A stretch of 64,000 bases of DNA. It comes from Flavobacteriales bacterium 33_180_T64. GTDB lineage: Bacteria; Bacteroidota; Bacteroidia; Flavobacteriales; Flavobacteriaceae. Position 1 is the stretch's first letter, and every line of letters begins with the position of its first letter. Positions 34,801-43,653 of this stretch are shown here, piece after piece. The position numbers were made by a program, and so were the translations under genes. Where the stretch lies: contig MAAQ01000005.1 in NCBI GenBank assembly GCA_002162685.1, positions 102,018 through 166,017 on the forward strand. Direction: 5' to 3'. The notes beneath the pieces are model-generated. The model did not search any database, was not told the origin of the DNA, and saw nothing but the letters and a program-made list of their open reading frames with translations.

Positions 34801-37657
34801 TAAATGCAGTAACTGTATATGTTGTTGTTGCATTTGGGCTAACAGTTATACTAGCTGTTGTTTCTCCAGTATTCCATAAGTAAGTAGATCCACCAGTAGC
34901 TAAAAGTACCGTGTCATCTCCGTTACAAATTGTTATATCATTTCCTGCATTAGCAGTTACAATTTCTAATTGTACTGTTACTGTTACATTAGCTTGAGCT
35001 TCGCAACCGTTTACATACCCTATAACCGAATAAATTGTAGTTTCGTTTGGAGCTACTTCTATGCTTGCTGTAGTGGCTCCTGTATTCCATAAATAGGTGT
35101 CTGCTCCTGTTGCTGTTAACACTGTTGAATCCCCTTGAATAATAATAACATTTGTTCCTGCACTTACATTTGGAATCGTATTTACAGTTACTATAACCGT
35201 ATCTGTACTAGAACAATTATTTTCGAATACCTCAACAGAATATGTTGTTGTGATATCAGGGTTAACAGTAATACTTTGAGTTGTTGCTCCTGTATTCCAT
35301 AAATAAGAAGTTCCTCCAGTGGCTGTTAAAATTGTAGAGTTTCCTTGGCAAAGTTCAATATCGTCCCCTGCATTTGCGACCGGAATAGCATTTACAGTTA
35401 CTATAACTGTATCTACATCTTGATTATTTCCAGAAGGACTAAACGCTGTTACGGTATAGTTTGTCGTTGTTGTTGGAGACACTTCAATACTAGCGGTTGT
35501 TTCTCCTGTATTCCACAAATATGTCGTTCCTCCAGTTGCTGTAAGTGTAAGTGTTTCGCCATTACAAATCTCGGCATCGCTTCCAGCATTAGCAACGACA
35601 CTGTCATCTAGCAAAAAAACAGTAACGGTATCTGTATCATCACAGTTATTAGTTGTTCCTGTTACTGAATATGATGTATCAAGTATTGGATTAACAATAA
35701 TACTTTGAGTTATTGCTCCTGTACTCCATAAATATGAATCGGCTCCTATTGCCGTTAGCGTTACACTTTCACCAATAAAAATGGTTTCATCATCTCCTGC
35801 ATCAACAACTGGTATTGCATTGACTGTAACAGTCACATCATCTGAACTAGAACATCCGTTTTGTGTCACTTGTACTGTATACGTTGTTGTGATATTTGGG
35901 TTTACAGTTATTGACGCTGATGTCGCTCCTGTATTCCATAAATATGATGTTCCTCCAGATGCAGTTAAAACAACAGCTGTCCCTTGACAGGTTTCAATAT
36001 CGTTTCCAGCATTTGCTACAGGCAATTCATTCACTATAATTGTGATGACATCTTGAGTTGTACTACCATCTAAATGTGTTCCTGTAACGGTATAAGTTGT
36101 TGTTTCGGTAGGAGATACTGTAATACTTTCAGATGTTTCTGTAGTAGTATCCCAAGAATATGAATCGGCTCCCGACGCAGTTAATATTACTGATTCTCCT
36201 TCACAAATTGTTGTTACATCAGCAGAAAGAGTCACCTCGTTTCCTGTAGTTCCTCCTGTATCTGGAGCATCTACTCCATTTAAGAAATCTTCTAAATCTG
36301 TATAACCATTTCCGTTTGAATCAACAGTTCCTGTATGAGATAATGTATTAAAAGTATCCATTTCCCATTCATCTGCCATACCATCATTATCTGTATCATA
36401 ATTTGTAGGCCTTGTTGTATTTGGTAAGGTTGGAAGTGTCCAGTTTTTATTAAATGGGTTGCTACTTATATTATTTTCTACATTTGAAATTTTCAATATA
36501 TCAAAACTGTCTCTATAATTTCCAAACGACCCATCACCATTCAAAAATTTATTTGCGCCTACATTAGAAAGAACTTCTGTATATGCATCTTGTGCTGATG
36601 CTACAGTTGGATTCTCTAATAAAGGATGCATTGTTGTTGTAAAATGACTATTAGATAACCATGCATTGGTATAAAAATTTTGCCAAAGGTTTCTATCATC
36701 AAGTTGAGGTGAAGGATAATAAGTAGCGTGATAATTATTAGCTGTATAAATATTTCCTGTAATATTTTGAACTTTATTTACACTACCATTTAATGTAAAT
36801 GATCCTGGTTGCATATAATTACCAATGAAATTAATTTCAGGGCTTCCAGCATTAGCATTTGTTAGACGTGATCCCCAATTAAAATAAACATTGTTTATAA
36901 TATCATATTGCAAAGTTCCACCTGCATTTGGTGTTCTATGACCTTGATCAACATATAAGTTATTAATTGATGTAATATCTCCTGTAGGGTAATTAGGATT
37001 TAATCCTATAATTACAGCAGTTGCATTCTCTGAAAATATACAGTTCTGAATTGTAACATCTTTAAAATCGCCCCAATCACCACCCATAGACATCGCTTGA
37101 TCGTCACAAAAACTAAAAGAACAATGATCAAATACTAAACCTGAAGCTCCAGTACAAACAAACCCGTTATGTTCTCTTACATCTGGTTGGCCATTATACC
37201 TTCCATTTCTAAATCTTACATATCTCCATATGGCATTATTACATGGTTGACTGGCTCTACTCCAACCGCCACCCATTTGGATAAGATGATTTGATATGGT
37301 AATTCCTCCTTCTGGAGCTGTTTGCCCAGCTACAGTAAAGTTTGAATTTTCTAATATCAATTCTATAGCTGAAGTAAGTACTATTGTACCACTAACATCA
37401 AATATAATTGTTCTAGGAACAGTCATCATAAGAGCCGATCTTAAACTTCCAGATCCTGAATTATTTAAATTTGTAACTTTAACTACAATTCCGCCACGTC
37501 CACCAGTGGTATATGTACCACCTCCTTTTACAGAGGGAAACGCTTTTGTTTGAGAATATGAATAAAAAGAAATTGTCAATGCTATTAAACACATTAAAAA
37601 TTTCACATAATAGTTTATATAACCATAAGTATGGCTTTGAGAATTTGGGGATTTCAT
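31883..37657 (-). CDS. Giant T9SS-secreted pectate-lyase-like protein with Ig-like repeats
   Basis: A 1924-residue exported protein. A signal sequence (core about 20-35) is followed by a pectate-lyase-like beta-helix domain (about 39-420; begins AFPSVKGGGTYTTGGRGG, with FDVSGTI and NFTVAGQTAPEGG). A Ca-binding segment TDNDGMADEWEMDTFN...DSNGNGYTDLEDFLNG comes next (about 422-465). About 19 Ig-like repeats of roughly 71 residues fill about 475-1824, each with TYLWNTGETTASITV-type strands. The end (about 1836-1924) is a type A T9SS sorting domain (VMIYDLSGKVLYNE, YARGIYIVRL). It is probably anchored at or released from the cell surface to attack pectin-like polymers. Repeats 7-16 are nearly identical pairs. 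It stands alone, without SusC/D partners. Confidence 0.88.
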   Translation of the reverse strand: MKSPNSQSHTYGYINYYVKFLMCLIALTISFYSYSQTKAFPSVKGGGTYTTGGRGGIVVKVTNLNNSGSGSLRSALMMTVPRTIIFDVSGTIVLTSAIELILENSNFTVAGQTAPEGGITISNHLIQMGGGWSRASQPCNNAIWRYVRFRNGRYNGQPDVREHNGFVCTGASGLVFDHCSFSFCDDQAMSMGGDWGDFKDVTIQNCIFSENATAVIIGLNPNYPTGDITSINNLYVDQGHRTPNAGGTLQYDIINNVYFNWGSRLTNANAGSPEINFIGNYMQPGSFTLNGSVNKVQNITGNIYTANNYHATYYPSPQLDDRNLWQNFYTNAWLSNSHFTTTMHPLLENPTVASAQDAYTEVLSNVGANKFLNGDGSFGNYRDSFDILKISNVENNISSNPFNKNWTLPTLPNTTRPTNYDTDNDGMADEWEMDTFNTLSHTGTVDSNGNGYTDLEDFLNGVDAPDTGGTTGNEVTLSADVTTICEGESVILTASGADSYSWDTTTETSESITVSPTETTTYTVTGTHLDGSTTQDVITIIVNELPVANAGNDIETCQGTAVVLTASGGTSYLWNTGATSASITVNPNITTTYTVQVTQNGCSSSDDVTVTVNAIPVVDAGDDETIFIGESVTLTAIGADSYLWSTGAITQSIIVNPILDTSYSVTGTTNNCDDTDTVTVFLLDDSVVANAGSDAEICNGETLTLTATGGTTYLWNTGETTASIEVSPTTTTNYTVTAFSPSGNNQDVDTVIVTVNAIPVANAGDDIELCQGNSTILTATGGTSYLWNTGATTQSITVNPDITTTYSVEVFENNCSSTDTVIVTVNTIPNVSAGTNVIIIQGDSTVLTATGADTYLWNTGATTASIEVAPNETTIYSVIGYVNGCEAQANVTVTVQLEIVTANAGNDITICNGDDTVLLATGGSTYLWNTGETTASITVSPNATTTYTVTAFSESGNTSDDDNVIVTVNELPNTNAGNDVTITEGDSTVLIATGADTYLWNTGATTASITVAPNSTTVYTVTGFTNGCESSDDILVTVEIETVNANAGNDVTICNGENTILTASGGSTYLWNTGETTPSITVSPNVTTTYTVTVFNTAQTASDTDSVTVTVNELPNTNAGDDVIISEGDSTVLIATGADTYLWNTGETTASITVAPNSTTVYAVTGFTNGCESSDDILVTVDIETVNASAGSDVTICNGENTILTASGGSTYLWNTGETTPSITVSPNATTTYTVTVFNTAQTASDTDSVIISVNELPNTNAGDDVIISEGSSTVLIATGADTYLWNTGATTASITVAPNSTTVYAVSGFTNGCESSDDILVTVEVETVNANAGNDVTICNGENTVLTATGGSTYLWSTGETTANISVNPNSTTTYTVTVFNTAQTVSDTASVIVSVNELPNTNAGNDVTITEGDSKVLIATGADTYLWNTGETTASITVAPNNTTVYTVTGFTNNCESSDDILVTVEVETVNANAGNDVTICNGENTILTATGGSTYLWNTGETTASVTVSLNTTTTYTVTVFNTAQTASDTDSVTVTVSELPNTNAGNDVTITEGDSTVLIATGADTYLWNTGATTASITVAPNSTIVYTVTGFTNGCESSDDILVTVEPFEFTASAGADRAICQGYETTLTATEGDGYLWSTGETTQSITVNPSNTQTYTVTVFQDNYQDDADVTVSVNPNPNVVIVNGSEVMILEGEFITLSATGANTYSWSNGATQPNIAVSPSITTTYEVTGFINDCEDTKAIVVNVLETVEADAGDDITICSEETITLTANGGDEYLWNTGEITQSIEVSPNEDTEYSVLVYNALDSDEDTVIVFVETCSTVEIPQESEAFDFVVYQDPLTDVLKVKIDGLQSVTAKGVMIYDLSGKVLYNELFNQSEQQTQSQMTREINTNPYARGIYIVRLMYDDTSIMKKIPIR
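32185..36235 (-). repeat. Array of about 19 Ig-like repeat modules in the lyase gene
   Basis: Coding repeats of about 71 codons. Outer modules have diverged; the first ones (for example modules 2 and 5) carry two cysteines each, at the start (E-x-C-Q-G) and near the end (N-G/N-C-S-S). Modules 7-16 alternate between a type with only the first cysteine (TICNGE) and a type with only the last (NGCESSD). Confidence 0.8.
32822..34966 (-). repeat. 429-bp tandem repeat, about five copies
   Basis: Pairs of Ig-like modules (143 codons) repeat at exactly 429 bp. The marker GTATTAAAGACTGTAACTG occurs at 33081, 33510, 33939 and 34368; the fifth, left- or rightmost unit is more divergent at this marker. 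High DNA identity shows recent duplication, and the array is a likely site of copy-number change or assembly collapse. Confidence 0.85.
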
Positions 37658-37749
37658 TAGCTATTAATATTTGGGGCTTTCTATTAATTTAGGGTCAATC
37701 TATATATTATTTGTTAAAAAACACGTTTAAAGTATTAATTATTCGATGA

Positions 37750-37788
37750 AACGCATTTTAAAGGAAATTATTTCCTACAAAACGCATT
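37750..37788. promoter_or_regulatory. Direct repeats AACGCATT flanking the palindrome AGGAAATTATTTCCT
   Basis: AACGCATT at 37750-37757 and 37781-37788 flank a 7-bp-arm palindrome at 37762-37776. It lies between the divergent lyase gene and polysaccharide locus. The nested symmetry suggests a regulatory binding site. The rest of the gap 37658-38014 is A/T-rich without a gene. Confidence 0.35.
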
Positions 37789-37953
37789 ACATCTTACATT
37801 TTTAGCACATAAACGAGTAATTATATTTCATATACGTAATAAAACCAGATTTGGATCTTTTAAAAGGAAAAATATTTTTAATGAAGAAAACAGCCACAAT
37901 ACTTGACAGAAAACCCTTTAAAAAATAAGAAAACCACCTATAATATTTTAGTT

Positions 37954-37961
37954 AATTTTGA
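37954..37961 (+). promoter_or_regulatory. Predicted -7 box of the polysaccharide locus
   Basis: TAATTTTG matches TAnnTTTG, 53 bp before the first ATG of the locus (38015). No TTG lies at the usual upstream distance, so the match is partial. Confidence 0.35.
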
Positions 37962-38014
37962 AACGATGTAGATTATGAATTTGCGATATTTACTTTTTTA
38001 AAAAAAATACTAAT

Positions 38015-39040
38015 ATGACAAAACCCTTATTTGAGTGTAAAATAGAATTTAGTCCATCACCTCACTTATCTCAAATTTATGATGGATTTGCAAAATTGAG
38101 TAAAAAAGGGATTATTAATCTTAATACAGTACGTACGCGACAAAATGAAACAAAACCGGTTATAAAGGTTATTGTGAATAATAAGTATACTGTTATGTAT
38201 GATACATTAGATGGTCTTAATTGGATTAATGGTAGTCTTGAAGAGAATCTTCAGTATTTTAAAACAAATTATGATGCCGATTATTATTTTAAACGCAGCT
38301 ATAGCAAGATCTTAGAGGGTAAGGCAAAAAACACTAAAATATATCCATTAGGTCTTAATTATTCTTTTGATTATGAAGGTAATTACCCTTTACCAATAAA
38401 AGAAAAGCTAAAAAAATTCATAAGACAAAACATTAAGAAGAATGTTTTTAAGCCTTCAGCTTTTGAATATCCTCCATATAAAAACAATACAGATAAAGTT
38501 TTATTCTTATGCCGACTATGGAATCCTGATGAAGTAGAAACAGATGGATTAAAATCACAGCGTGAAAAAATAAATAACGATAGAATAGAATTTGTACAGA
38601 CTTGCAAAAATGAATTTGGAGATCGCTTTACTGGTGGTATACAAAATGATGCGTTTTCAAGGCGAATGGCTAAAGACCTTTTAATGCCACATGAAATCAC
38701 AAAAAAGCAAAATTTTATCGATGCTATAAAAGATCATAATATCTGTGTGACCACAACGGGTTTACATGATTCTACAGGCTGGAAATTGGCTGAATACGTA
38801 GCAGCTTCAAGAGCCATTATTTCAGAACCTTTGCATTACGAATTGCCCGGAGATTTTAAAAACCCAACACATTATTTGAGCTTTAATAATTCGTCGCAAC
38901 TGATAAATAATATAAATGACTTGCTTAAAAATCCTGAGATGATGCGAGAGATGATGAAGGAAAATCATAGATATTACAACAACTTTGTAGATTCTGAAAA
39001 AATGATATTAAATACATTATTAAAAATAGACAACGACTAA
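38015..39040 (+). CDS. Glycosyltransferase-like protein, first gene of the polysaccharide locus
   Basis: A 341-residue protein not clearly assigned to a family. The C-terminal half has features of a GT-B nucleotide-sugar domain: VLFLCRLWNPDE, then an Arg/Lys-rich segment, ITKKQNFIDAIKDHNICVTTTGLHDSTGWKLAEYVAASRAIISEPL, and YLSFNNSSQLINNINDLLKNP, which resembles the end of GT1/GT4-type enzymes (acidic residue after GW-x-x-x-E). No signal peptide or membrane helix. It lies 173 bp before the flippase gene, a stretch in which I see nothing else. A glycosyl- or glycerophospho-transferase is the best inference. Confidence 0.5.
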   Translation: MTKPLFECKIEFSPSPHLSQIYDGFAKLSKKGIINLNTVRTRQNETKPVIKVIVNNKYTVMYDTLDGLNWINGSLEENLQYFKTNYDADYYFKRSYSKILEGKAKNTKIYPLGLNYSFDYEGNYPLPIKEKLKKFIRQNIKKNVFKPSAFEYPPYKNNTDKVLFLCRLWNPDEVETDGLKSQREKINNDRIEFVQTCKNEFGDRFTGGIQNDAFSRRMAKDLLMPHEITKKQNFIDAIKDHNICVTTTGLHDSTGWKLAEYVAASRAIISEPLHYELPGDFKNPTHYLSFNNSSQLINNINDLLKNPEMMREMMKENHRYYNNFVDSEKMILNTLLKIDND

Positions 39041-39213
39041 TATTTTATACATAGGCAATCAATTAGAGTAACAATATTGATCCTTTATAATAGCAGTTCA
39101 TACGTTTTAATTATCATTTCATCTAAACTAGTTGATTTAGTAAATACAGATTTAAAAAAAAAATTAATTTCGCTCTATACTAAATATAAAATAACACCAT
39201 AAAGTAATTACTC

Positions 39214-40554
39214 TTGTTTTCTAAATCTAAAGTATTCAATTTTATAAAGAAAAAACTTAACAACCCAACAATTATTAATATTGTTACAGTTGGTATTCTT
39301 ACTCTTTTTGTTAAAGGCTTAGGATTTGGAAAAGAAATCATTATTGCTGAAAAGTTTGGATTATCTGAACTATTAGATACATTTTATATCGCAATACTTG
39401 TCCCTAGCCTTATTTACAGTGTTTTTCTAGGGTCCTTTAAAAGTGTATTTATACCTAATTATGTTAGTGCTTTAAAAAAAAAGAAACTATTAGTTGGGCG
39501 ATTTCAAAGTACGAGTTTCCTTGTAACTATTGGTGTCGCATTAATTTTCTTTCTAATAGCTTTTCTTTTTACTGATGTCTATTTAGAAGTGTTCTTCGAT
39601 GGGCATACAGATCACTATTATGCGCTTATAAAGAAACAATTTTACTACGTTGCGCCATGTATTCTGTTTTGGGGTTTATCATCGATAACTAATGGCATCC
39701 TAACCATAGATGACGAGTTTAGGTTTTCATCATTAAGTTCTATTTTCACACCTATTTCAATTATTGTGTGCTTGGTCTTCTTTAAAGAAGCATTAGGAGA
39801 TCTAGTTCTAGCAATCGGGACACTTTTAGGAAGTGTTTTTGGATTTGGATTTGTATTAATAATTGCAGCAAAACGCAAGCTCATCCATATAAGCAAACCC
39901 GATTTTATGTCGACAGATGTAAAAACTTTATTTGGTCAGCTACCAGCAAAGTTATCGTCTAGTTTATTAGTAGGCATCAACCCATTTGTAGATCAATTCT
40001 TTTCAGCACAATTAATCGTTGGTTCCATTGCAGCTTTAAACTACGGAATAAAAATTCCTGCATTTGCTATTGGTATCGTTGGAATTGCTGTAGGAAATGT
40101 AATGCTTCCTTATTTTTCTAAACAAGCTCTAGAGAATAAAGCTGAAGCCTTTAAAAAGCTTCAATCTATGTTGAAACAATTAATTATCTTAAGCTGCGTA
40201 ATTACTGTAAGCTTGTATTTGCTCTCATCTAATATTATAAGCTTGTTTTTTGAGCGCAATGCATTTACAAGTTCTGATACAGAAATCGTGTCAAAAATTC
40301 AACAAATGTATTTGTTACAAATCCCTTCATATATCACAGGCATAATCATGACAAGGTTTTTAACTTCTATTAATAAAAATAATTTTATGGTCTTAACTTC
40401 CATAATAAGTCTTTTGCTAAATATTATATTAAACTATATCTTAATACAAAAAATGGGGGTTTATGGTTTAGCGCTTGCAACATCTATCGTTTCAATTGTT
40501 AATAGTATAATTTTATACATTTATATTAATAAACTTAATAAAGTACATGTTTAA
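39214..40554 (+). CDS. MurJ/MviN-like polysaccharide flippase
   Basis: A 446-residue membrane protein with about 12-14 helices. The start (ILTLFVKGLGFGKEIIIAEKFG) and FKSVFIPNYVSALK are typical of the MurJ/MviN branch of the MOP flippases rather than of classical Wzx. In this context it most likely moves the lipid-linked repeat unit across the inner membrane. The only possible start is TTG at 39214, because a TAA lies three codons upstream and no ATG follows for more than 250 codons. It overlaps the GT2 gene by 8 bp. Confidence 0.8.
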   Translation: MFSKSKVFNFIKKKLNNPTIINIVTVGILTLFVKGLGFGKEIIIAEKFGLSELLDTFYIAILVPSLIYSVFLGSFKSVFIPNYVSALKKKKLLVGRFQSTSFLVTIGVALIFFLIAFLFTDVYLEVFFDGHTDHYYALIKKQFYYVAPCILFWGLSSITNGILTIDDEFRFSSLSSIFTPISIIVCLVFFKEALGDLVLAIGTLLGSVFGFGFVLIIAAKRKLIHISKPDFMSTDVKTLFGQLPAKLSSSLLVGINPFVDQFFSAQLIVGSIAALNYGIKIPAFAIGIVGIAVGNVMLPYFSKQALENKAEAFKKLQSMLKQLIILSCVITVSLYLLSSNIISLFFERNAFTSSDTEIVSKIQQMYLLQIPSYITGIIMTRFLTSINKNNFMVLTSIISLLLNIILNYILIQKMGVYGLALATSIVSIVNSIILYIYINKLNKVHV

Positions 40555-41434
40555 TATAATCACACCTACATATAATAGAAAACATACTTTACAACGTGTA
40601 TACGATTCTTTATTAGATCAAGATTTTAAAGATTTTGAATGGATTATAATTGACGATGCTAGCACTGATAATACTTTTGAATTGGTTGAAGAATGGATTC
40701 ATGATAATATCATAAAAATTGTATATAAAATATTACCTAAAAACCAGGGCAAATCTGATGCTGTTAATTTTGGCTTAGATTTATGTTCAAAACCTTATAC
40801 CATAATAGCTGATAGTGATGACAGCTTTGATTCTAACACCTTATCTGATCTTAAAAAAGAATGGACAACTATTGAATCTAAACAATTAACGCCAGCTGTA
40901 GCGTCTATTTGGACACATACAAAAAATGACACCCAAACCATAAATGGTGATAAATTCCCAAAAGACAAGTGGCTTGTGGGTTTTGAAGAGCGTGTTTTAA
41001 ATCATAATATTAAAGGCGAAAAATGGGCCAGCTGGAAAACAGAGATATTAAAAGATCATAAAATGTTTTCAAGCCCCTTTACTCATATTGAAGAAAGTCA
41101 AACCTGGAATAGTATTAATAAAACATATGATTTTTTATGTTTAAATATAGCACATCGTTGTTATTATTATTCACCCGATGGCATAATGGCTTCTAAGAAA
41201 ACTAGAAAACAGTTATCTATAAGTTCTTATTATAGTAGTTATTATGGCTTAAAAGATGTTTCCCTAAATCAAATGATTAAGCATAAACACTATCGGCATC
41301 TAGCATTTAACTATGCGAAATCTAGATTATTTTATTCTAACAAGAATTTGAAACTCTCATTTAATCAGCTTTTTGTGTCAATTATTATATTTTTGTTTCG
41401 TATCCCGAAAAGCATACTAAAAAAAATAGGATGA
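40547..41434 (+). CDS. Family 2 glycosyltransferase
   Basis: A 295-residue GT-A enzyme. It starts FNIITPTYNRKHTLQRVYDSLL and has IIDDASTDNT and the metal-binding ADSDDSF (about residues 88-94). The C-terminus carries a hydrophobic, basic stretch (LFVSIIIFLFRIPKSILKK) that may attach it to the membrane. It overlaps the flippase upstream by 8 bp and the polymerase downstream by 4 bp, so the three are translated from one mRNA. Confidence 0.9.
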   Translation: MFNIITPTYNRKHTLQRVYDSLLDQDFKDFEWIIIDDASTDNTFELVEEWIHDNIIKIVYKILPKNQGKSDAVNFGLDLCSKPYTIIADSDDSFDSNTLSDLKKEWTTIESKQLTPAVASIWTHTKNDTQTINGDKFPKDKWLVGFEERVLNHNIKGEKWASWKTEILKDHKMFSSPFTHIEESQTWNSINKTYDFLCLNIAHRCYYYSPDGIMASKKTRKQLSISSYYSSYYGLKDVSLNQMIKHKHYRHLAFNYAKSRLFYSNKNLKLSFNQLFVSIIIFLFRIPKSILKKIG

Positions 41435-42564
41435 AGATTTTAAAATACATCACATTAATTATGCTCCTATGGTCTATTCCTAGTTTCTTTTCATATGATG
41501 AAACTATTGGAAGCAAATTCAGTATGCTTACTGTAGGATTGCTCGTGCTTTACTATTTTTTAAGTAAAAAGCGAGGAGTTGTCGTTCCCTTTCTTATTCT
41601 TGGAATACTCTATTTTACAATTAGCGGATTGGTTTATCTTGGTGGTGATCCTATGTTTTACAGAAATGACCTTATTAAATATTTAGTCGTTGTTGTTTGT
41701 GGTGCTGAATTGGCACGAAATACTTCTAAAAAAGATCTTTTTGTTACGCTAATGATTGGAACCTCAAGCATTTTATTTCATGCTATATTCTTTCAAGGTG
41801 ATTTTGGACGTTATAGCGGATTTTTCCTCGATCCTAATGCTGCAGGATTTGCTTGTGTTATTGCCTATTGTTTAAGTTTTAGAATTCAACCTAATCATTT
41901 AAAACTTTTTGGTCAATTCCTAATAACATTTGCAGGCTTACTTACCTTTTCAAGAACATTTATAATATTATGGTTGTTAGTAAGTATTATATCAGTGGTT
42001 TCAGATCGTAAAAACTCACTAAATTTCGGGTTAGGAATAGGTGCTTTAATTGTTGTGTTCACTGTTGGTTCTTTATTAAAAGTTGATGCGGTGAGGTTTA
42101 ATGCCTTAGAAAGTCTTTTTAGTGATAACAATAACTCAAGCATTTCGGTGATTCAAGAAGACAGTAGAACAGAAACTTGGTCTAGATATTATGATGATAT
42201 TTTTACACACCCTTTCTTCGGAAATGGTTACAGACAATTAAGTGGTATTGATGAGCAAAAGCAAGGTGTGCATAACTCCTACCTTATGATTATTGGTGAA
42301 GCAGGGATTTTTCCTTTTCTTATTTTTATTGGTGTTTATCTCTTTATGCTTTTTAAAGGTATTCCAAACTATAAAACCCAAGAATACAAAGTCATGTTAG
42401 CCGCAACGCTCATTATTTTACTAATGACAACACATAATTATTTTGATAATTTCCTAATCATATTTGTGTCATTATGGCTTTTTATTCATTGTACTGAAGT
42501 CCATTCTGAAGAGGATACGGAATTAGACGACGAAGCATCTGAACTCTTAAATATTACGGTTTGA
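41431..42564 (+). CDS. Wzy/O-antigen-ligase-type membrane polymerase
   Basis: A 377-residue protein with about ten membrane helices and one large periplasmic loop (about 235-290) containing EDSRTETWSRYYDDIFTHPFFGNGY and HNSYLMIIGEAGI, the arrangement of the Wzy_C/O-antigen ligase family. It probably joins repeat units of the surface polysaccharide, or ligates them. Which of the two cannot be told from the sequence; with Wza and Wzc homologues in the locus, polymerase is more likely. Confidence 0.82.
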   Translation: MKILKYITLIMLLWSIPSFFSYDETIGSKFSMLTVGLLVLYYFLSKKRGVVVPFLILGILYFTISGLVYLGGDPMFYRNDLIKYLVVVVCGAELARNTSKKDLFVTLMIGTSSILFHAIFFQGDFGRYSGFFLDPNAAGFACVIAYCLSFRIQPNHLKLFGQFLITFAGLLTFSRTFIILWLLVSIISVVSDRKNSLNFGLGIGALIVVFTVGSLLKVDAVRFNALESLFSDNNNSSISVIQEDSRTETWSRYYDDIFTHPFFGNGYRQLSGIDEQKQGVHNSYLMIIGEAGIFPFLIFIGVYLFMLFKGIPNYKTQEYKVMLAATLIILLMTTHNYFDNFLIIFVSLWLFIHCTEVHSEEDTELDDEASELLNITV

Positions 42565-43634
42565 CAATAATTCATTTATCAAGCACCTTAGGTGGTGGCG
42601 GAGCCGAACAGATGGTTTTACAATTAGCAAGACAAAGTAATTCGTCTCATAAAACAATTGTATTTTCGTTATCGAGTACACTCATAGCTCTTGAAAACAG
42701 ATTCAAAGAGCACGATATTGAATACCACCTTCTAGGTGTAACGTCATTTAAAAGTCGTACGTTATTTACTGCGCTTAAAACATTTAAAAATATTGTCAAC
42801 CAATATGATGATGTTGTGATTCATTGCCATTTATATCATGCGGCAATATTTGGAGCACTTTACAAGTTATCATCTCCAAAAACACCTTTGATTTTTACAT
42901 TGCATTCAAATGAAATTGAAAATCACAGAAGAAAAGTAATGCTGTTCCTTACGAAATCATGTAGAGCTAAAGACATTATTTTTAGTGAAAAAGGTAAGAA
43001 ATGGTATCTCAAACGGAAAAGTCAAATTATTCCAAACGGTGTGAATTTCAAAGACTTTGATTTTAACAAAAAACCGTTTAATAAATCTCATAAACCGTTT
43101 CAATTTTTATTCTTAGGACGCTTGAGTCAAGAAAAAAGCCCTTTACGAATGCTAACAGCTGCGCAACAGTTATTAGCACAAAATATAGATGATTTTGTTA
43201 TTAATTTTGTTGGTGATGGCCCTTTGATAGATGATCTTATGAGTGCTATTAAAACACATAAACTCGATAAACACTTTAAAATGTTTGGGTTTCAAGATGA
43301 TGTAAAACCTTTTTTAGCTAAAGCTGATTGCTTAGTCTTACCATCATTATGGGAAGGTTTACCAGTTGTTATTATTGAAGCTGCTGCCGCAAAATTGCCA
43401 ATTATTTCAACTCCAGTTGGAAGTATTCCTGATTTTTTAAACGATACTAATGCGTATTTAAGTACTTTAGATGAATTTCACACAACAATGATTCAAGTTA
43501 TTCGTGATTATAAAGAGGCTTTAGAAAAGTCAGAAAAACTCTTTAAAGATATCGCGTCAGAATTTGAAATTAAAAATGTGTTTAACACCCATTTAAAATT
43601 ATACCGCTCAAGTTTAAAACAACCACTAACTTAA
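42561..43634 (+). CDS. Family 4 glycosyltransferase (GT-a)
   Basis: A 357-residue GT-B enzyme: HLSSTLGGGGAEQMVLQLA at the start, FLFLGRLSQEKSPLRML in the middle, and the donor-binding SLWEGLPVVIIEAAAAKLPIIST near 265-285. It begins with TTG, which overlaps the TGA of the polymerase gene (TTGA), a sign of translational coupling. It is a close paralogue of the gene at 48532: the two share the order and wording of nearly all motifs. Confidence 0.9.
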   Translation: MTIIHLSSTLGGGGAEQMVLQLARQSNSSHKTIVFSLSSTLIALENRFKEHDIEYHLLGVTSFKSRTLFTALKTFKNIVNQYDDVVIHCHLYHAAIFGALYKLSSPKTPLIFTLHSNEIENHRRKVMLFLTKSCRAKDIIFSEKGKKWYLKRKSQIIPNGVNFKDFDFNKKPFNKSHKPFQFLFLGRLSQEKSPLRMLTAAQQLLAQNIDDFVINFVGDGPLIDDLMSAIKTHKLDKHFKMFGFQDDVKPFLAKADCLVLPSLWEGLPVVIIEAAAAKLPIISTPVGSIPDFLNDTNAYLSTLDEFHTTMIQVIRDYKEALEKSEKLFKDIASEFEIKNVFNTHLKLYRSSLKQPLT

Positions 43635-43653
43635 TCTATTTAAGAACGTCTTT

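Noticed and set aside
34053..34883. Two plus-strand ORFs of about 133 codons antisense to the lyase repeats
   Set aside because: They are shadows of the coding repeats, recur with the 429-bp period and have no independent start signals.
32185..36235. Repeat array as a CRISPR locus
   Set aside because: The repeats are about 213/429 bp, in frame, and encode Ig-like modules; there are no short repeats with spacers and no cas genes.
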